The position numbers were made by a program, and so were the translations under genes. Shown piece by piece: positions 36,465-45,143 of a stretch of 64,000 bases of DNA (position 1 is its first letter; the number at the start of each line of letters is the position of its first letter). The notes under the pieces are model-generated. The model worked only from the letters and a program-made list of their open reading frames with translations. It was not told where the DNA came from and made no database searches. Origin of the DNA: Algoriphagus sp. (GTDB taxonomy: Bacteria > Bacteroidota > Bacteroidia > Cytophagales > Cyclobacteriaceae); assembly GCF_024305035.1 (NCBI RefSeq), contig NZ_JAMWZB010000017.1, positions 42,300 to 106,299 of the forward strand, written 5' to 3'.

Positions 36465-36530
36465 CTTACCTGAAATGCCCTTGAAAATAAAGTTACACAG
36501 GGGGATGATTATCCGGCCACTCCATCTAAG
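36465..36530 (+). repeat. Copy 2 of the dispersed structured element
   Basis: The segment TGAAATGCCC (36471-36480), TTACACAGGGGGATGATTAT and CCATCT align in order and spacing with the tandem unit at 63741-63828 (TGAAATACCC, GACACACAGGAGAATGATTA, CCATCTG). It ends 24 bp before the creatininase-like start codon, so it may lie in or at the promoter of that gene. The central hairpin is weak here (CTT/AAG). Confidence 0.65.
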
Positions 36531-36554
36531 CTCTCAAATACAACAAGTAAACCC

Positions 36555-37376
36555 ATGAAGTCCACCACGCTGCTTTCCTTATTTTTGATCCTTGCCTTTT
36601 TCAAGGTCACCCATTCAGTTGCCCAAAATCCCTCCACCCGGGAGATGGACCGGATCAATTGGATGGAGTTTTCCGAATTTGTCCCGGAAAAAATCACTAC
36701 CGTGCTTCTGCCTACTGGAACACTTGAACCCCATGGGGTCATCAACAATGGAGCAGATAATACCGCGCCTTTTGCAATGGCTAATGAACTTGCTGATCAG
36801 CTCAATGCACTGATCTCCCCTCCCCTCAATTATGGGATGACCGGTTCTTTGGCTAATTATCCAGGTGCTTTTGAAATCAGCGAGGAGGCTTATTCGCTTT
36901 TCATTCGGGATATTTTGAAAGGCTTAGCCAAAAATCAATTCAAAAATATCATTATCCTCAATGGACATGGAGGAGGGCAAACCGCCGTATTGCAAAAAGT
37001 CGCTGCCCAAGTCGCCAATGAATTAGGGGTACGCACCCTGGTCATCAACTGGTGGTCCTATGCCTCTGATGTGACCCTGGAAGTATTTAAAGAAGACGGA
37101 GGTCACGCCGGGCTCAATGAAACGGCCTACATCCAGGCCATCGATTCTACCTTGGTTCAACAAGAGCGCTATACCCCCAATCAAGCTACCGCCTATCCGA
37201 AAGACAAATCCTGGTCAGCCGTTCCCTTCCCCTCTGCAATCGGGCTTTATCAACAAGGGCAGGGCTACCCCAACTTTGATCAAGCTCAAGCCGATGAATA
37301 CTTCCAAAAAGTGAATGCCAAAGTCTTGAAATTAATTCAGGATACGATTGCCAAATGGGATTTGGCAGGACTGTAA
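36555..37376 (+). CDS. Creatininase-family protein, exported
   Basis: The 273-residue protein has a signal peptide (about residues 1-23) and a creatininase fold. LLPTGTLEPHGVINNGADN supplies the Glu, His and Asp ligands, NGHGGGQ the following histidine, and GGHAGLNETA the last Glu. All metal ligands appear present. Relatives act as creatinine amidohydrolases or as MftE-like peptidases and pyrimidine or dipeptide amidohydrolases, so the substrate cannot be stated. The gene is preceded by a copy of the repeat family. Confidence 0.9.
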   Translation: MKSTTLLSLFLILAFFKVTHSVAQNPSTREMDRINWMEFSEFVPEKITTVLLPTGTLEPHGVINNGADNTAPFAMANELADQLNALISPPLNYGMTGSLANYPGAFEISEEAYSLFIRDILKGLAKNQFKNIIILNGHGGGQTAVLQKVAAQVANELGVRTLVINWWSYASDVTLEVFKEDGGHAGLNETAYIQAIDSTLVQQERYTPNQATAYPKDKSWSAVPFPSAIGLYQQGQGYPNFDQAQADEYFQKVNAKVLKLIQDTIAKWDLAGL

Positions 37377-37414
37377 TGTAGGATTTACGAAGTGCGATTT
37401 ATAAACTAAAATTC

Positions 37415-37975
37415 ATGTCATTTTTCACTGAACAAACTTTTCAAAAGCTTTCCGTTTCTGATTTTCAGACCGGAGAATATGAGCACTGCATTTTCCAATC
37501 CTGTGATTTTTCTAAGGTAAACTTCCAGAGATCAGCCTTTGAAAACTGCATCTTCGACACCTGTGATCTGAGCAACAGTAAGGTTCCCAACGTCTCCTTT
37601 CAGCAGGTTAAATTCAAAAATTGCAAAATTCTAGGGGTACATTTTAATAGCGCCAACCCATTTTTGCTTGAATTTTACTTCCAAAATTGCCAGATGGATT
37701 ACTGCAACTTTTTCAACCTTCAGCTCAAGCAATCCACCTTTGTCAACTGCCGCTTGCACGAAGTGGATTTTTCCCAAGCCAATCTTAGCGGGGTGAGTTT
37801 TCTGGAGTCGGATTTGATGGGAGCTGTTTTTGATCAGAGTAACTTGGAAAAAGCGGATTTTCGCCATACCCAAAACCTCCGGCTCGATCCTGAAACCAAT
37901 AAAATCCGAGGTGCATATTTTGACCTGAATGGGCTTCCCGGGCTTTTGGAGAGGTATGGAATAAAAATAGGCTGA
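37415..37975 (+). CDS. Pentapeptide-repeat protein
   Basis: This 186-residue protein consists of pentapeptide repeats of the A(D/N)LxX type, for example CDLSNSKVPNVSFQQVKF and LSGVSFLESDLMGAVFDQ, forming a right-handed quadrilateral helix. The length and the two blocks of repeats separated by a short loop near residue 80 resemble Qnr/McbG-like proteins that mimic DNA and protect gyrase. No quinolone resistance can be inferred. It lies 38 bp after the creatininase-like gene. Confidence 0.9.
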   Translation: MSFFTEQTFQKLSVSDFQTGEYEHCIFQSCDFSKVNFQRSAFENCIFDTCDLSNSKVPNVSFQQVKFKNCKILGVHFNSANPFLLEFYFQNCQMDYCNFFNLQLKQSTFVNCRLHEVDFSQANLSGVSFLESDLMGAVFDQSNLEKADFRHTQNLRLDPETNKIRGAYFDLNGLPGLLERYGIKIG

Positions 37976-38314
37976 ATACTCGGTAATTTTTCACCCCTTT
38001 CCTTCAAAAAATCAGTCAAGCCCTTGACTTGATTTCAATTATTTTTGTCTAATTTATAAACAATAAAATGTTAAAATAATTGACATTTTATCCCAAACGG
38101 GCATTGAGGCTTAGAAATTCTCGAAGGCTGATCAAAATTAAGCCTTCTATCCTCTGGATTTGAACCGAGAGGGCTTGGGCTGGGATTTGTACTCCAGCCT
38201 AGACTATCTCCCGAATGCAGAGCGCACATTTGACCAAGTCTATCTCTAAAAGTATAGCTCCAAAGCCTCGAGGCCTGCTAAACCTCTATCATTTTCCAAT
38301 TCGTTAAATCACAC
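37976..38314. other. Gene-free region with three hairpins
   Basis: This stretch holds no plausible gene. It contains a perfect 6-bp hairpin AGTCAA-GCCC-TTGACT (38014-38029), a perfect 9-bp A+T-rich inverted repeat ATAAAATGT/ACATTTTAT with an 11-base loop (38063-38091), and GGCTGG/CCAGCC with a 10-base loop (38178-38199). The first hairpin is followed by TTGATTTCAA, loosely like the arm of the repeat family, but I would not call it a copy. A promoter for the polymerase gene is expected but not identified. Confidence 0.6.
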
Positions 38315-41284
38315 ATGTTTCTCAACTGCCATTCTCACTTCAGCTTCAAATATGGGACGATGTCCGTGGAAGCGCTAATCGCTGAGGCGAAAGGTAAAAA
38401 AATCGATTCCCTCGCCCTGACCGACATCAACTGCACCGCAGGAGTATTCCCCTTTATCCGCGCTGCACAAAAAGCAGGCATCCATCCGGTCATCGGGATT
38501 GACTTTCGCAATGGCGTGCAGCAACAATACATTGGACTGGCCCGAAACCAAGAAGGCTTTTTTGAACTCAACAGGCATCTTTCTGAACATTTGGTGTACA
38601 AACGGGAGTTTAAACCCAAAGCCCCGAAATTTGAGCACAGCTTTGTGATCTACCCCTTTTCAGAGAAGGCTTTCCCCCTACGGGAAAATGAATTTATTGG
38701 CCTACATCCCGGTCAACTCAACAAATTGCTCACCTCGCCTTGGTACAGACGCAAAGAAAAACTGGTGCTTTTGCAACCGGCAACGTTCAGTTCCAAAACG
38801 GAATTCAATGCCCACCGGCTTTTGCGCAGCATAGACTTAAACTCCCTGTTGAGCAAACTCCCTGTTGGCGAACAGGCCGACCCAACTGACCAACTTTACT
38901 CCTATGCCGACCTGATTTCCCGCTGTGAAAATCATAGCTACCTATTGGTCAATGCCCAAAAGCTGCTCGAGCAATGTCAGTTTTCCTTCTATTTCCAAGC
39001 GGTCAAAAACCGTCGGGATATTCTCGGTTCAGATTGGGAGGATTTTGACTTTCTCCGACAGGAGACCTTCAAAGGAGCCATTCGACGCTACCCCGACCTC
39101 AGCCCAAAAATCAGTCAACGAATTGAAAAAGAGCTCGAGCTTATTCAGCAAAAGGGCTTTGTCTCCTACTTTCTGATCAACTATGACATCATCACCTTTG
39201 CACAGCACCGCAACTTCTATCATGTGGGACGGGGCTCCGGTGCCAACAGCATCGTCGCCTATTGTCTGGGCATCACGGACGTGGATCCCATTGAGCTGGA
39301 TTTGTATTTTGAGCGCTTTATCAATCTCTACAGGGAAAACCCTCCCGATTTTGACATCGACTTCAGTTGGACAGACCGGGACGAGGTAACCGATTACATT
39401 TTCCGCAAATACAATGACGGGAGAGAAGAGCATGTGGCCCTGCTCGGTTCCTACAGTACTTTTCAGTACAACTCCATGCTCAGGGAGCTGGGGAAAGTCT
39501 TTGGCCTACCCAAGACCGATATCGAATCACTGATCCACCATGCCGACAAGCAGGGCTACGAACCCGATCAATTTGGCAGGCTGATTATCAAATATTCCCA
39601 AGTGCTGCATGATATGCCTTCGCATTTGACCATACATGCTTGCGGAATTTTAATATCCCATAAACCTATCCATTATTACACGGCCACGGACATGCCTCCG
39701 AAAGGTTTCCCACTCGCCCATATCGATATGCATACCGCCGAGGATATCGGGCTGCACAAATTTGACATCCTAAGTCAGCGGGGACTCGGCCACATCAAAT
39801 CCGCCTTGGAGATCATCTACCAAAATCAAGGCATAAAAGTGGATATTCGCCAGGTCGAAAAATTCAAAACAGACCCCAAAATCAAGGAGCACTTGCGCAC
39901 CGGGCACACCATTGGTGCCTTTTATGTGGAATCACCCGCAATGCGTATGCTTCTGGCCAAACTCAAGGCAGACACTTATCTCGAACTCGTGGCAGCAAGC
40001 TCCATAATTCGCCCCGGAGTAGCGCGATCAGGCATGATGCGGGAATATATTCTACGCCACATCGATCACAATCGAAGAAACACTGCCCATCCAGTCATGG
40101 CTGAAATCATGCCGGAGACCTACGGCATCATGGTCTATCAGGAAGATGTGATTAAGGTAGCCCATTACTTTGCCGGACTGAGTTTGGGAGAGGCCGATGT
40201 ACTGCGCCGGGGAATGAGCGGAAAGTCCCGCTCCAAGGATGAATTTCAGCGGGTAAAGGACAAGTTTTTTGAAAACTGCAAAAAGCTGGGCCGGGAGGAT
40301 AAAATTGCTTCAGAAGTATGGCATCAGATTGAGAGTTTTGCTGGCTATTCCTTTGCCAAGGGTCACTCGGCTTCTTTTGCGGTGGAAAGCTATCAGAGTT
40401 TGTATCTAAAAGCCTATTTTCCACTGGAATTCATGGTCGGAGTGATCAATAATTTTGGAGGATTTTACCATACCGAATTCTATGTACACGAGCTGCGGAT
40501 GAACGGGGCAAGCATTCAGCCTCCACATCTCAATGAAAGCGAATACCTGACACGAATTACAGGAAAGACCGTTATTCTAGGATTCATTCATATGAAATAC
40601 CTGGAAAAAACCACCGTAGAAAAACTTTTGGCGGAGCGCAGCGCTTCCGGTCCGTTTTTAAGCCTATCTGACTTTGTGGCCCGGGTAGAAATCGGGTTAG
40701 AGCAGCTGCTGATCCTCATCCGGATGACCTGCTTTCGGTTCACGGGCAAGACCAAACAGGAGCTCCTCTGGGAAGCGCATTTTCTTCAAAACAAACGAAG
40801 GGCCCTGGTCAGTACAACTGAGCTTTTTCGTTCGGATTCGACCCAGATCAGTTTTGGCAAAAAACCACCCCAAGTTCCTGACCTTGATGAGACGGATATT
40901 CGACAGGATATTCTCGATCAGATCGACATTCTGGAGTTTCCGCTAGACTCTCCTTTTCACCTGGTCAAAGACCAAAGCGTCCGAGGAATCAAGGCCCGAG
41001 AAATGACAAATTACCTGGGAAAGAAAATCATGATCGTCGGCTACCTGGTCACTGTGAAATACACCCGAACAATAAAAGGTGAAGTCATGAATTTTGGGAC
41101 TTTCCTGGACCGGGACGGTCACTGGATCGACACGGTACACTTCCCCCCTGTGGTCAAGAAGTACCCCTTCAAAGGCCGGGCGATCTACCGAATCGAAGGA
41201 AAAGTCGTCGAAGAATTTGGCTTTTACTCCATCGAAGTGGAAAAACTGGAGCGAATGGCCTATTGGAATGCGGGTGAAGCCTAA
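38315..41284 (+). CDS. Second-type DNA polymerase III alpha subunit (DnaE family)
   Basis: The 989-residue protein has a PHP domain at the N-terminus (NCHSHFSFKYG), then the C-family polymerase core. The catalytic Asp pair is in NPPDFDIDFSWTDRDEV (about 345) and the third Asp in KFDILSQRGLGHIK (about 490). YQEDVIKVAHYFAG and GYSFAKGHSASFA follow, then helix-hairpin-helix and a C-terminal OB domain (VGYLVTVKYTRT). It is about 200 residues shorter than replicative DnaE, like Bacteroidota polymerases usually paired with a Y-family polymerase in translesion synthesis. No such partner, imuA-like gene or LexA box is seen here. Confidence 0.92.
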   Translation: MFLNCHSHFSFKYGTMSVEALIAEAKGKKIDSLALTDINCTAGVFPFIRAAQKAGIHPVIGIDFRNGVQQQYIGLARNQEGFFELNRHLSEHLVYKREFKPKAPKFEHSFVIYPFSEKAFPLRENEFIGLHPGQLNKLLTSPWYRRKEKLVLLQPATFSSKTEFNAHRLLRSIDLNSLLSKLPVGEQADPTDQLYSYADLISRCENHSYLLVNAQKLLEQCQFSFYFQAVKNRRDILGSDWEDFDFLRQETFKGAIRRYPDLSPKISQRIEKELELIQQKGFVSYFLINYDIITFAQHRNFYHVGRGSGANSIVAYCLGITDVDPIELDLYFERFINLYRENPPDFDIDFSWTDRDEVTDYIFRKYNDGREEHVALLGSYSTFQYNSMLRELGKVFGLPKTDIESLIHHADKQGYEPDQFGRLIIKYSQVLHDMPSHLTIHACGILISHKPIHYYTATDMPPKGFPLAHIDMHTAEDIGLHKFDILSQRGLGHIKSALEIIYQNQGIKVDIRQVEKFKTDPKIKEHLRTGHTIGAFYVESPAMRMLLAKLKADTYLELVAASSIIRPGVARSGMMREYILRHIDHNRRNTAHPVMAEIMPETYGIMVYQEDVIKVAHYFAGLSLGEADVLRRGMSGKSRSKDEFQRVKDKFFENCKKLGREDKIASEVWHQIESFAGYSFAKGHSASFAVESYQSLYLKAYFPLEFMVGVINNFGGFYHTEFYVHELRMNGASIQPPHLNESEYLTRITGKTVILGFIHMKYLEKTTVEKLLAERSASGPFLSLSDFVARVEIGLEQLLILIRMTCFRFTGKTKQELLWEAHFLQNKRRALVSTTELFRSDSTQISFGKKPPQVPDLDETDIRQDILDQIDILEFPLDSPFHLVKDQSVRGIKAREMTNYLGKKIMIVGYLVTVKYTRTIKGEVMNFGTFLDRDGHWIDTVHFPPVVKKYPFKGRAIYRIEGKVVEEFGFYSIEVEKLERMAYWNAGEA

Positions 41285-41462
41285 AGATAAAATCCTAAAA
41301 GTAGCCTTACGATCGGACAACTTACCGGTTAAATACCAAAAGAAGTCTTCCAATCCCAAAGGCTATACCGATTGGTTGAGCCTTAGCTGCCGGGCATCGT
41401 GATCTCCACCCGCTCTGAACAAAAGGTTACCGAAATAAATGCTCCTGCTCCTCAACGAAAGC

Positions 41463-42485
41463 TCAACTCGTCCCGGTTAGGCAGGCCTTCATAACCATCC
41501 GCTGAAACTGAAAATCATCCTTCATGATTCTAAAAAAATCACCGATAAACCGGGTGCAGGATTTTTGATCAGACTCATCCATGTAAACCGACATGTTTTG
41601 TACCACTTGCCAGATTTGATCTTCCTTGTCTAAAAACTCTTGACGCATATACTCCATCAACTCCGGATCTCTGCAATACCCACGATACAAGCGATCGGTA
41701 ACATGCTCGATATCGACCAAATTACTTACTTGGGCATAAGGTGGATTCACCAGACCGGTCATATCAAAATCATAAGGCAAGGGCAAAACAGCATTTTCCC
41801 CAACTTTGAGAATTTTCTCATTGTGCCGAAACATGCTCGAAAAATCTGTATTACCAATTAAAAATTGAAAAAAATCATGCCGCAGCGAGGCCGTGTCCAG
41901 CATAAAATTCGGATGAATTTTCACATCCTTGACAATCTCCCCACCGAATCGATCGGCAATCTTATCATCGTCTTCAATCAAGAAGCCTAAAAGCTGTTCT
42001 TTCTCCCCTTTTTTATCATCCAGATTTTCCATCTCCACCTGTATCATGCGAGTTTGGAATGAATAAGGGGTCACTTGCTCATATAGCTTATAGCACAAAA
42101 GTTCTTTGGCCACATAACCGTTGGCATTTTTGACTTTAGTGCAAGGCAATACCACTTTCAAATGCTTATGCCCCTGGAATGGCGTCCCTTCTCGTTTCTT
42201 CTTTTTAATCTTGAGACGAAGGGGTGGATAGTAGCAATTATCTAACCTGAAGTTGCCTCGAGTCCGAAGCTCCACCTCCAAGGAATCCCAATTCCCTTTC
42301 TCATCTTGATACCAGAGCACTTGATCAGAATAGGTCGAATCGTTGGTCGTCTTTTTCAATTCCTTAACTGAAAACTTCATTCGGACAGGTAAGGCCTCCT
42401 GACTGGAAAAAAGATCCTGGGCGAGCGAAGAAAAGCTCGGCAACAGAAAAAACAAATAAAGTGCGGAGATTAAGTATTTCTTCAT
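41463..42485 (-). CDS. Secreted CotH-like atypical kinase-like protein
   Basis: The 340-residue protein has a signal peptide (about 1-22). The mid region reads LIGNTDFSSMFRHNEKI (about 210-226), followed by LPLPYDFDMTGL (about 235-246). Asn-Thr-Asp and a Tyr-Asp-Phe-Asp strand spaced in this way resemble the catalytic and metal-binding segments of CotH-type atypical kinases. The N-terminal LRTRGNFRLDNCYYPPLRLK region matches their substrate strand. I have not seen it named in a described family, so the call is inference from motifs. The gene is convergent with the polymerase gene. Confidence 0.55.
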   Translation of the reverse strand: MKKYLISALYLFFLLPSFSSLAQDLFSSQEALPVRMKFSVKELKKTTNDSTYSDQVLWYQDEKGNWDSLEVELRTRGNFRLDNCYYPPLRLKIKKKKREGTPFQGHKHLKVVLPCTKVKNANGYVAKELLCYKLYEQVTPYSFQTRMIQVEMENLDDKKGEKEQLLGFLIEDDDKIADRFGGEIVKDVKIHPNFMLDTASLRHDFFQFLIGNTDFSSMFRHNEKILKVGENAVLPLPYDFDMTGLVNPPYAQVSNLVDIEHVTDRLYRGYCRDPELMEYMRQEFLDKEDQIWQVVQNMSVYMDESDQKSCTRFIGDFFRIMKDDFQFQRMVMKACLTGTS

Positions 42486-42539
42486 GTGTTTCGTGAAAAG
42501 TGAATGAAAAATACAAAAAAATGCTGATTACCAAGTCAT

Positions 42540-42938
42540 TCAGTCTTTATTTCTAGCTTCCCAAATTCGCATAAAAAGCATGTGTGCCATTCTACGTGCA
42601 TGCTCTTTGGCATACTCAGCGTTATCTCCCTCAAAGTAACGGTCGACTGTTTGAAACCAAAGCTCCAGCCAATTTCCAAAATGAATTTGATCGATGGACT
42701 CCTTGACCTTTTTATCCACGGTCACATGAACCTGAGCGGGATTAAATTTGCCTCTCCCTGGTCCGGTTTGCAATAAAATAATCTCCCAAAAGTCACTAAG
42801 GTGAACCAAATGATGATCCCAATCCTGAATCACTTCATTAAAAATCGGACCCAGACTTTCATGCTGACGGATTTGGGTATAAAACCTTCTGACTAAAAAA
42901 TCTACCTCTTTTCGACTTTTAATTTCAATACGATCCAT
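42540..42938 (-). CDS. Group III truncated haemoglobin
   Basis: The 132-residue protein fits group III (HbP-type) globins: VRRFYTQIRQHESLGPIFNEV near the start, HLVHLSDFWEIILLQTG, then the proximal histidine position in NPAQVHVTV. Group III members lack the Gly-Gly loop of group I, as here. They are proposed to bind oxygen, nitric oxide or peroxide; function in this organism is unknown. It lies 3 bp downstream of the phosphodiesterase-like gene on the same strand. Confidence 0.88.
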   Translation of the reverse strand: MDRIEIKSRKEVDFLVRRFYTQIRQHESLGPIFNEVIQDWDHHLVHLSDFWEIILLQTGPGRGKFNPAQVHVTVDKKVKESIDQIHFGNWLELWFQTVDRYFEGDNAEYAKEHARRMAHMLFMRIWEARNKD

Positions 42939-42940
42939 GC

Positions 42941-44179
42941 CTAGTCATTTAAAATGGGTTTGAGAACTTCAAGTTTTCCATCAATATCTTTGGGGATGGG
43001 CAGGCCTAAAATCTCACAAATCAAGGGATAAATATGCACATTGGAGAAAGGAGGTATTGTCTTTCCAGCTTGAATTCGCGGCCCAGCCGCATAAAAAATT
43101 CCCTGCATTTGGGGATAGTCGGGACTAAATCCATGCTCTCCAAAAACCTCCGTTTTCATACTGGCCGCGCGGTTTTGATAGCGAAACAGGCCCCTACTAT
43201 CGGTCAGATAATAACCCAAATCAGGGATAATCAACAAATCTCCCATCAAATCCCGGTGAAGACTTAGATCCTTGTAATACTCCCTGTCATCGATATCGAT
43301 GACATGAATATTTTTCCCTCGGGATTCAATGAGTTTTTGGTAAGCCTCTTTTTTTGTTGAATCGGCTAAATGGAGATGGACCAAAGCTCCCGAATTGACT
43401 ACGCGCGCGTCCAGTCCCTCGACTAAAGGCTCTAAGTTGATCAAATTCGCCCTCGGAACCTCAACCATCCCATGATCGGAAACCAAGAACAGGTAAATGG
43501 GTAAATCAAAGCTTTTCAGTCCTTCGAATAAGGCGCCCAGTTCTCGATCCAGCCGGAACAACCGTTCCCTCAATTTTCCATCGTTGTTGGGACCGAATCC
43601 ATGTCCTACATCATCCATATCCGAAAAATACAAAGTAATCATCTGTGGACGCTGGTCGGCGGGTAATTGCAGCCATTCAAAAACTTTGGCGACTCGAGTT
43701 AGATTAGGAACCTTCCCATCGTAATTATAATAATAACTTGGTCTGACCCCTTGAATATCCGCTTCCGATCCCACGAAAAAGTAGCTTGCCGCTTTCATCC
43801 CCTGTTGTTCTGCTAGGACCCATAAGGGTGTACCTCCATACCAGCTCCCGTCAGTGACGACGTCTCGATTGCCGATGGAATAAACCTGATCTTTTTCCGG
43901 ATTGTAAAACGTATTATCCACCACTCCATGATGCTCAGGTTTCATCCCGGTAGCGATCGTATAGTGGTTGGGGAAGGTCTTGCTGGGAAAAGAAGGGATC
44001 AATCCCTCTGCTGCAGTTCCGGATTGAATAAATCGACTTAGATTTTCAGGTTCAAATCGCTCCACATAATCATATCGGAATCCGTCCAGGGAAATTAAAA
44101 TCACCACGGGTTCTTTTTCCTGCGCAACAGCCAACCAGGAACTACTTAATCCAAGAAGCAAGCAAAAGAAAAGTCTCAT
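42941..44179 (-). CDS. Alkaline-phosphatase-superfamily ENPP-like phosphodiesterase
   Basis: The 412-residue protein has a signal peptide (about 1-19) and an alkaline-phosphatase fold of the ectonucleotide pyrophosphatase/phosphodiesterase type. ILISLDGFRYDYVERF gives the first metal aspartate, SFPSKTFPNHYTIATG the threonine nucleophile, MDDVGHGFGPN and SDHGMVEV the later Asp/His ligands, and GEHGFSPDYPQM the last histidine. It would hydrolyse phosphodiester or pyrophosphate bonds outside the cytoplasm. The gene is the first of a pair with the globin. Confidence 0.94.
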   Translation of the reverse strand: MRLFFCLLLGLSSSWLAVAQEKEPVVILISLDGFRYDYVERFEPENLSRFIQSGTAAEGLIPSFPSKTFPNHYTIATGMKPEHHGVVDNTFYNPEKDQVYSIGNRDVVTDGSWYGGTPLWVLAEQQGMKAASYFFVGSEADIQGVRPSYYYNYDGKVPNLTRVAKVFEWLQLPADQRPQMITLYFSDMDDVGHGFGPNNDGKLRERLFRLDRELGALFEGLKSFDLPIYLFLVSDHGMVEVPRANLINLEPLVEGLDARVVNSGALVHLHLADSTKKEAYQKLIESRGKNIHVIDIDDREYYKDLSLHRDLMGDLLIIPDLGYYLTDSRGLFRYQNRAASMKTEVFGEHGFSPDYPQMQGIFYAAGPRIQAGKTIPPFSNVHIYPLICEILGLPIPKDIDGKLEVLKPILND

Positions 44180-44321
44180 ATCTTTTTTCCCAAAAATACA
44201 ATCCCTTTTTTTCTTACCCCATTTTTTTAAATAAAATGCAGGGTATTCATTCCATCATTTCCCCAATTCCATCCTAGGCCTTGAGTACTTCATTAATGCT
44301 TCACCTTTCTAGCCACGGAAC

Positions 44322-44350
44322 TTGGATTAACTTGTCATCGAATTTCTTTG
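44322..44350 (+). promoter_or_regulatory. Possible promoter of the OmpA-like gene
   Basis: TTG (44322-44324) and TTTCTTTG (44343-44350, seven of eight to TAnnTTTG) are separated by 18 bp. The leader would be about 115 bases. The match is weak at the second base. Confidence 0.3.
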
Positions 44351-44468
44351 GTACGCGACTTGCAAATGGTAGGAGAAACATAAGTATTCATGAGATCAAA
44401 CCTATCAAACGAAAACGCTGATTCGTTTATCGGAAAATCTCATGGCCCACCCGTAAAATTACACGCAT

Positions 44469-45143
44469 ATGAACAGGTCAAACAGCATTTTACTAGGACT
44501 AGGAATCATGGGAATATGGGTAGGAACACCCTCCTGCAAAACCAGTAATGCGGTTAAAGGGGCGGCTATCGGTGGATCGGCAGGTGGAATTCTTGGTGGG
44601 CTGATCGCCGGAGAAGAAAAAACCGCAACAGGAATCATTCTTGGATCGGCCATTGGTGGATCGGCAGGTGCGATCATCGGCCGAGAAATGGACAAACAAG
44701 CCGAAGAGCTCCGCAGAGATTTAGAAGGTGCCCAAGTTGAACGGGTTGGAGAAGGCATCAAAATAACCTTCGATTCAGGACTTCTCTTTGGATTTGATCA
44801 ATCCACCCTCAGCTCGGATGCTACCACCAATCTTCAAAATCTAGCCACCACTCTAAAAAAGTACGAAGACACCCACATTTGGGTTGAAGGGCACACCGAC
44901 TCGGTGGGAGAGGAAGACTATAACCTTTCGCTTTCTAAAGACCGAGCCAATGCAGTTCAAGCCTACCTGAACAATCTTGGCGTGGACAGTGCTCGAATGA
45001 CGAGCACCGGCTATGGTGAATCCGCACCCTTAGAGCGTAATGAAACCGATCGAGGCCGGGCCCAAAACCGACGGGTTGAAGTCGCCATTTATGCCAACAA
45101 AAAGATGCAACGCATGGCTGAACGGGGAGAGTTAGGTTCTTAA
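44469..45143 (+). CDS. OmpA-family lipoprotein with glycine zipper
   Basis: The 224-residue protein has a lipoprotein-like signal (GTPSC, cysteine about 23), a glycine-zipper segment (GAAIGGSAGGILGGLIAGEE, then GSAIGGSAGAIIG) at about 31-75, and an OmpA C-terminal domain (about 105-210). The peptidoglycan-binding residues are in VEGHTDSVGEEDYNLSLSKDRANAV and NRRVEVAIY. It should tether the outer membrane to peptidoglycan, as in YiaD. The stop codon overlaps the convergent acetyltransferase gene by 4 bp. Confidence 0.93.
   Translation: MNRSNSILLGLGIMGIWVGTPSCKTSNAVKGAAIGGSAGGILGGLIAGEEKTATGIILGSAIGGSAGAIIGREMDKQAEELRRDLEGAQVERVGEGIKITFDSGLLFGFDQSTLSSDATTNLQNLATTLKKYEDTHIWVEGHTDSVGEEDYNLSLSKDRANAVQAYLNNLGVDSARMTSTGYGESAPLERNETDRGRAQNRRVEVAIYANKKMQRMAERGELGS

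Noticed and set aside
38178..38199. Another copy of the repeat family in the polymerase leader
   Set aside because: The GGCTGG/CCAGCC stem lacks the GAAATC/GATTCC arms and the CACAG block.
37976..38314. Decayed Y-family polymerase upstream of the DnaE-type gene
   Set aside because: No frame of this stretch gives any recognisable polymerase motif.
44235..44265. A copy of the repeat family upstream of the OmpA-like gene (CAGGGTATTCATTCCATC)
   Set aside because: It resembles only the 3' arm of one unit; the 5' arm and hairpin are missing, so it is likely chance.
44499..44761. Antisense open frames across the glycine zipper of the OmpA-like gene
   Set aside because: They are shadows of the repeated Gly/Ala codons and have no start context.
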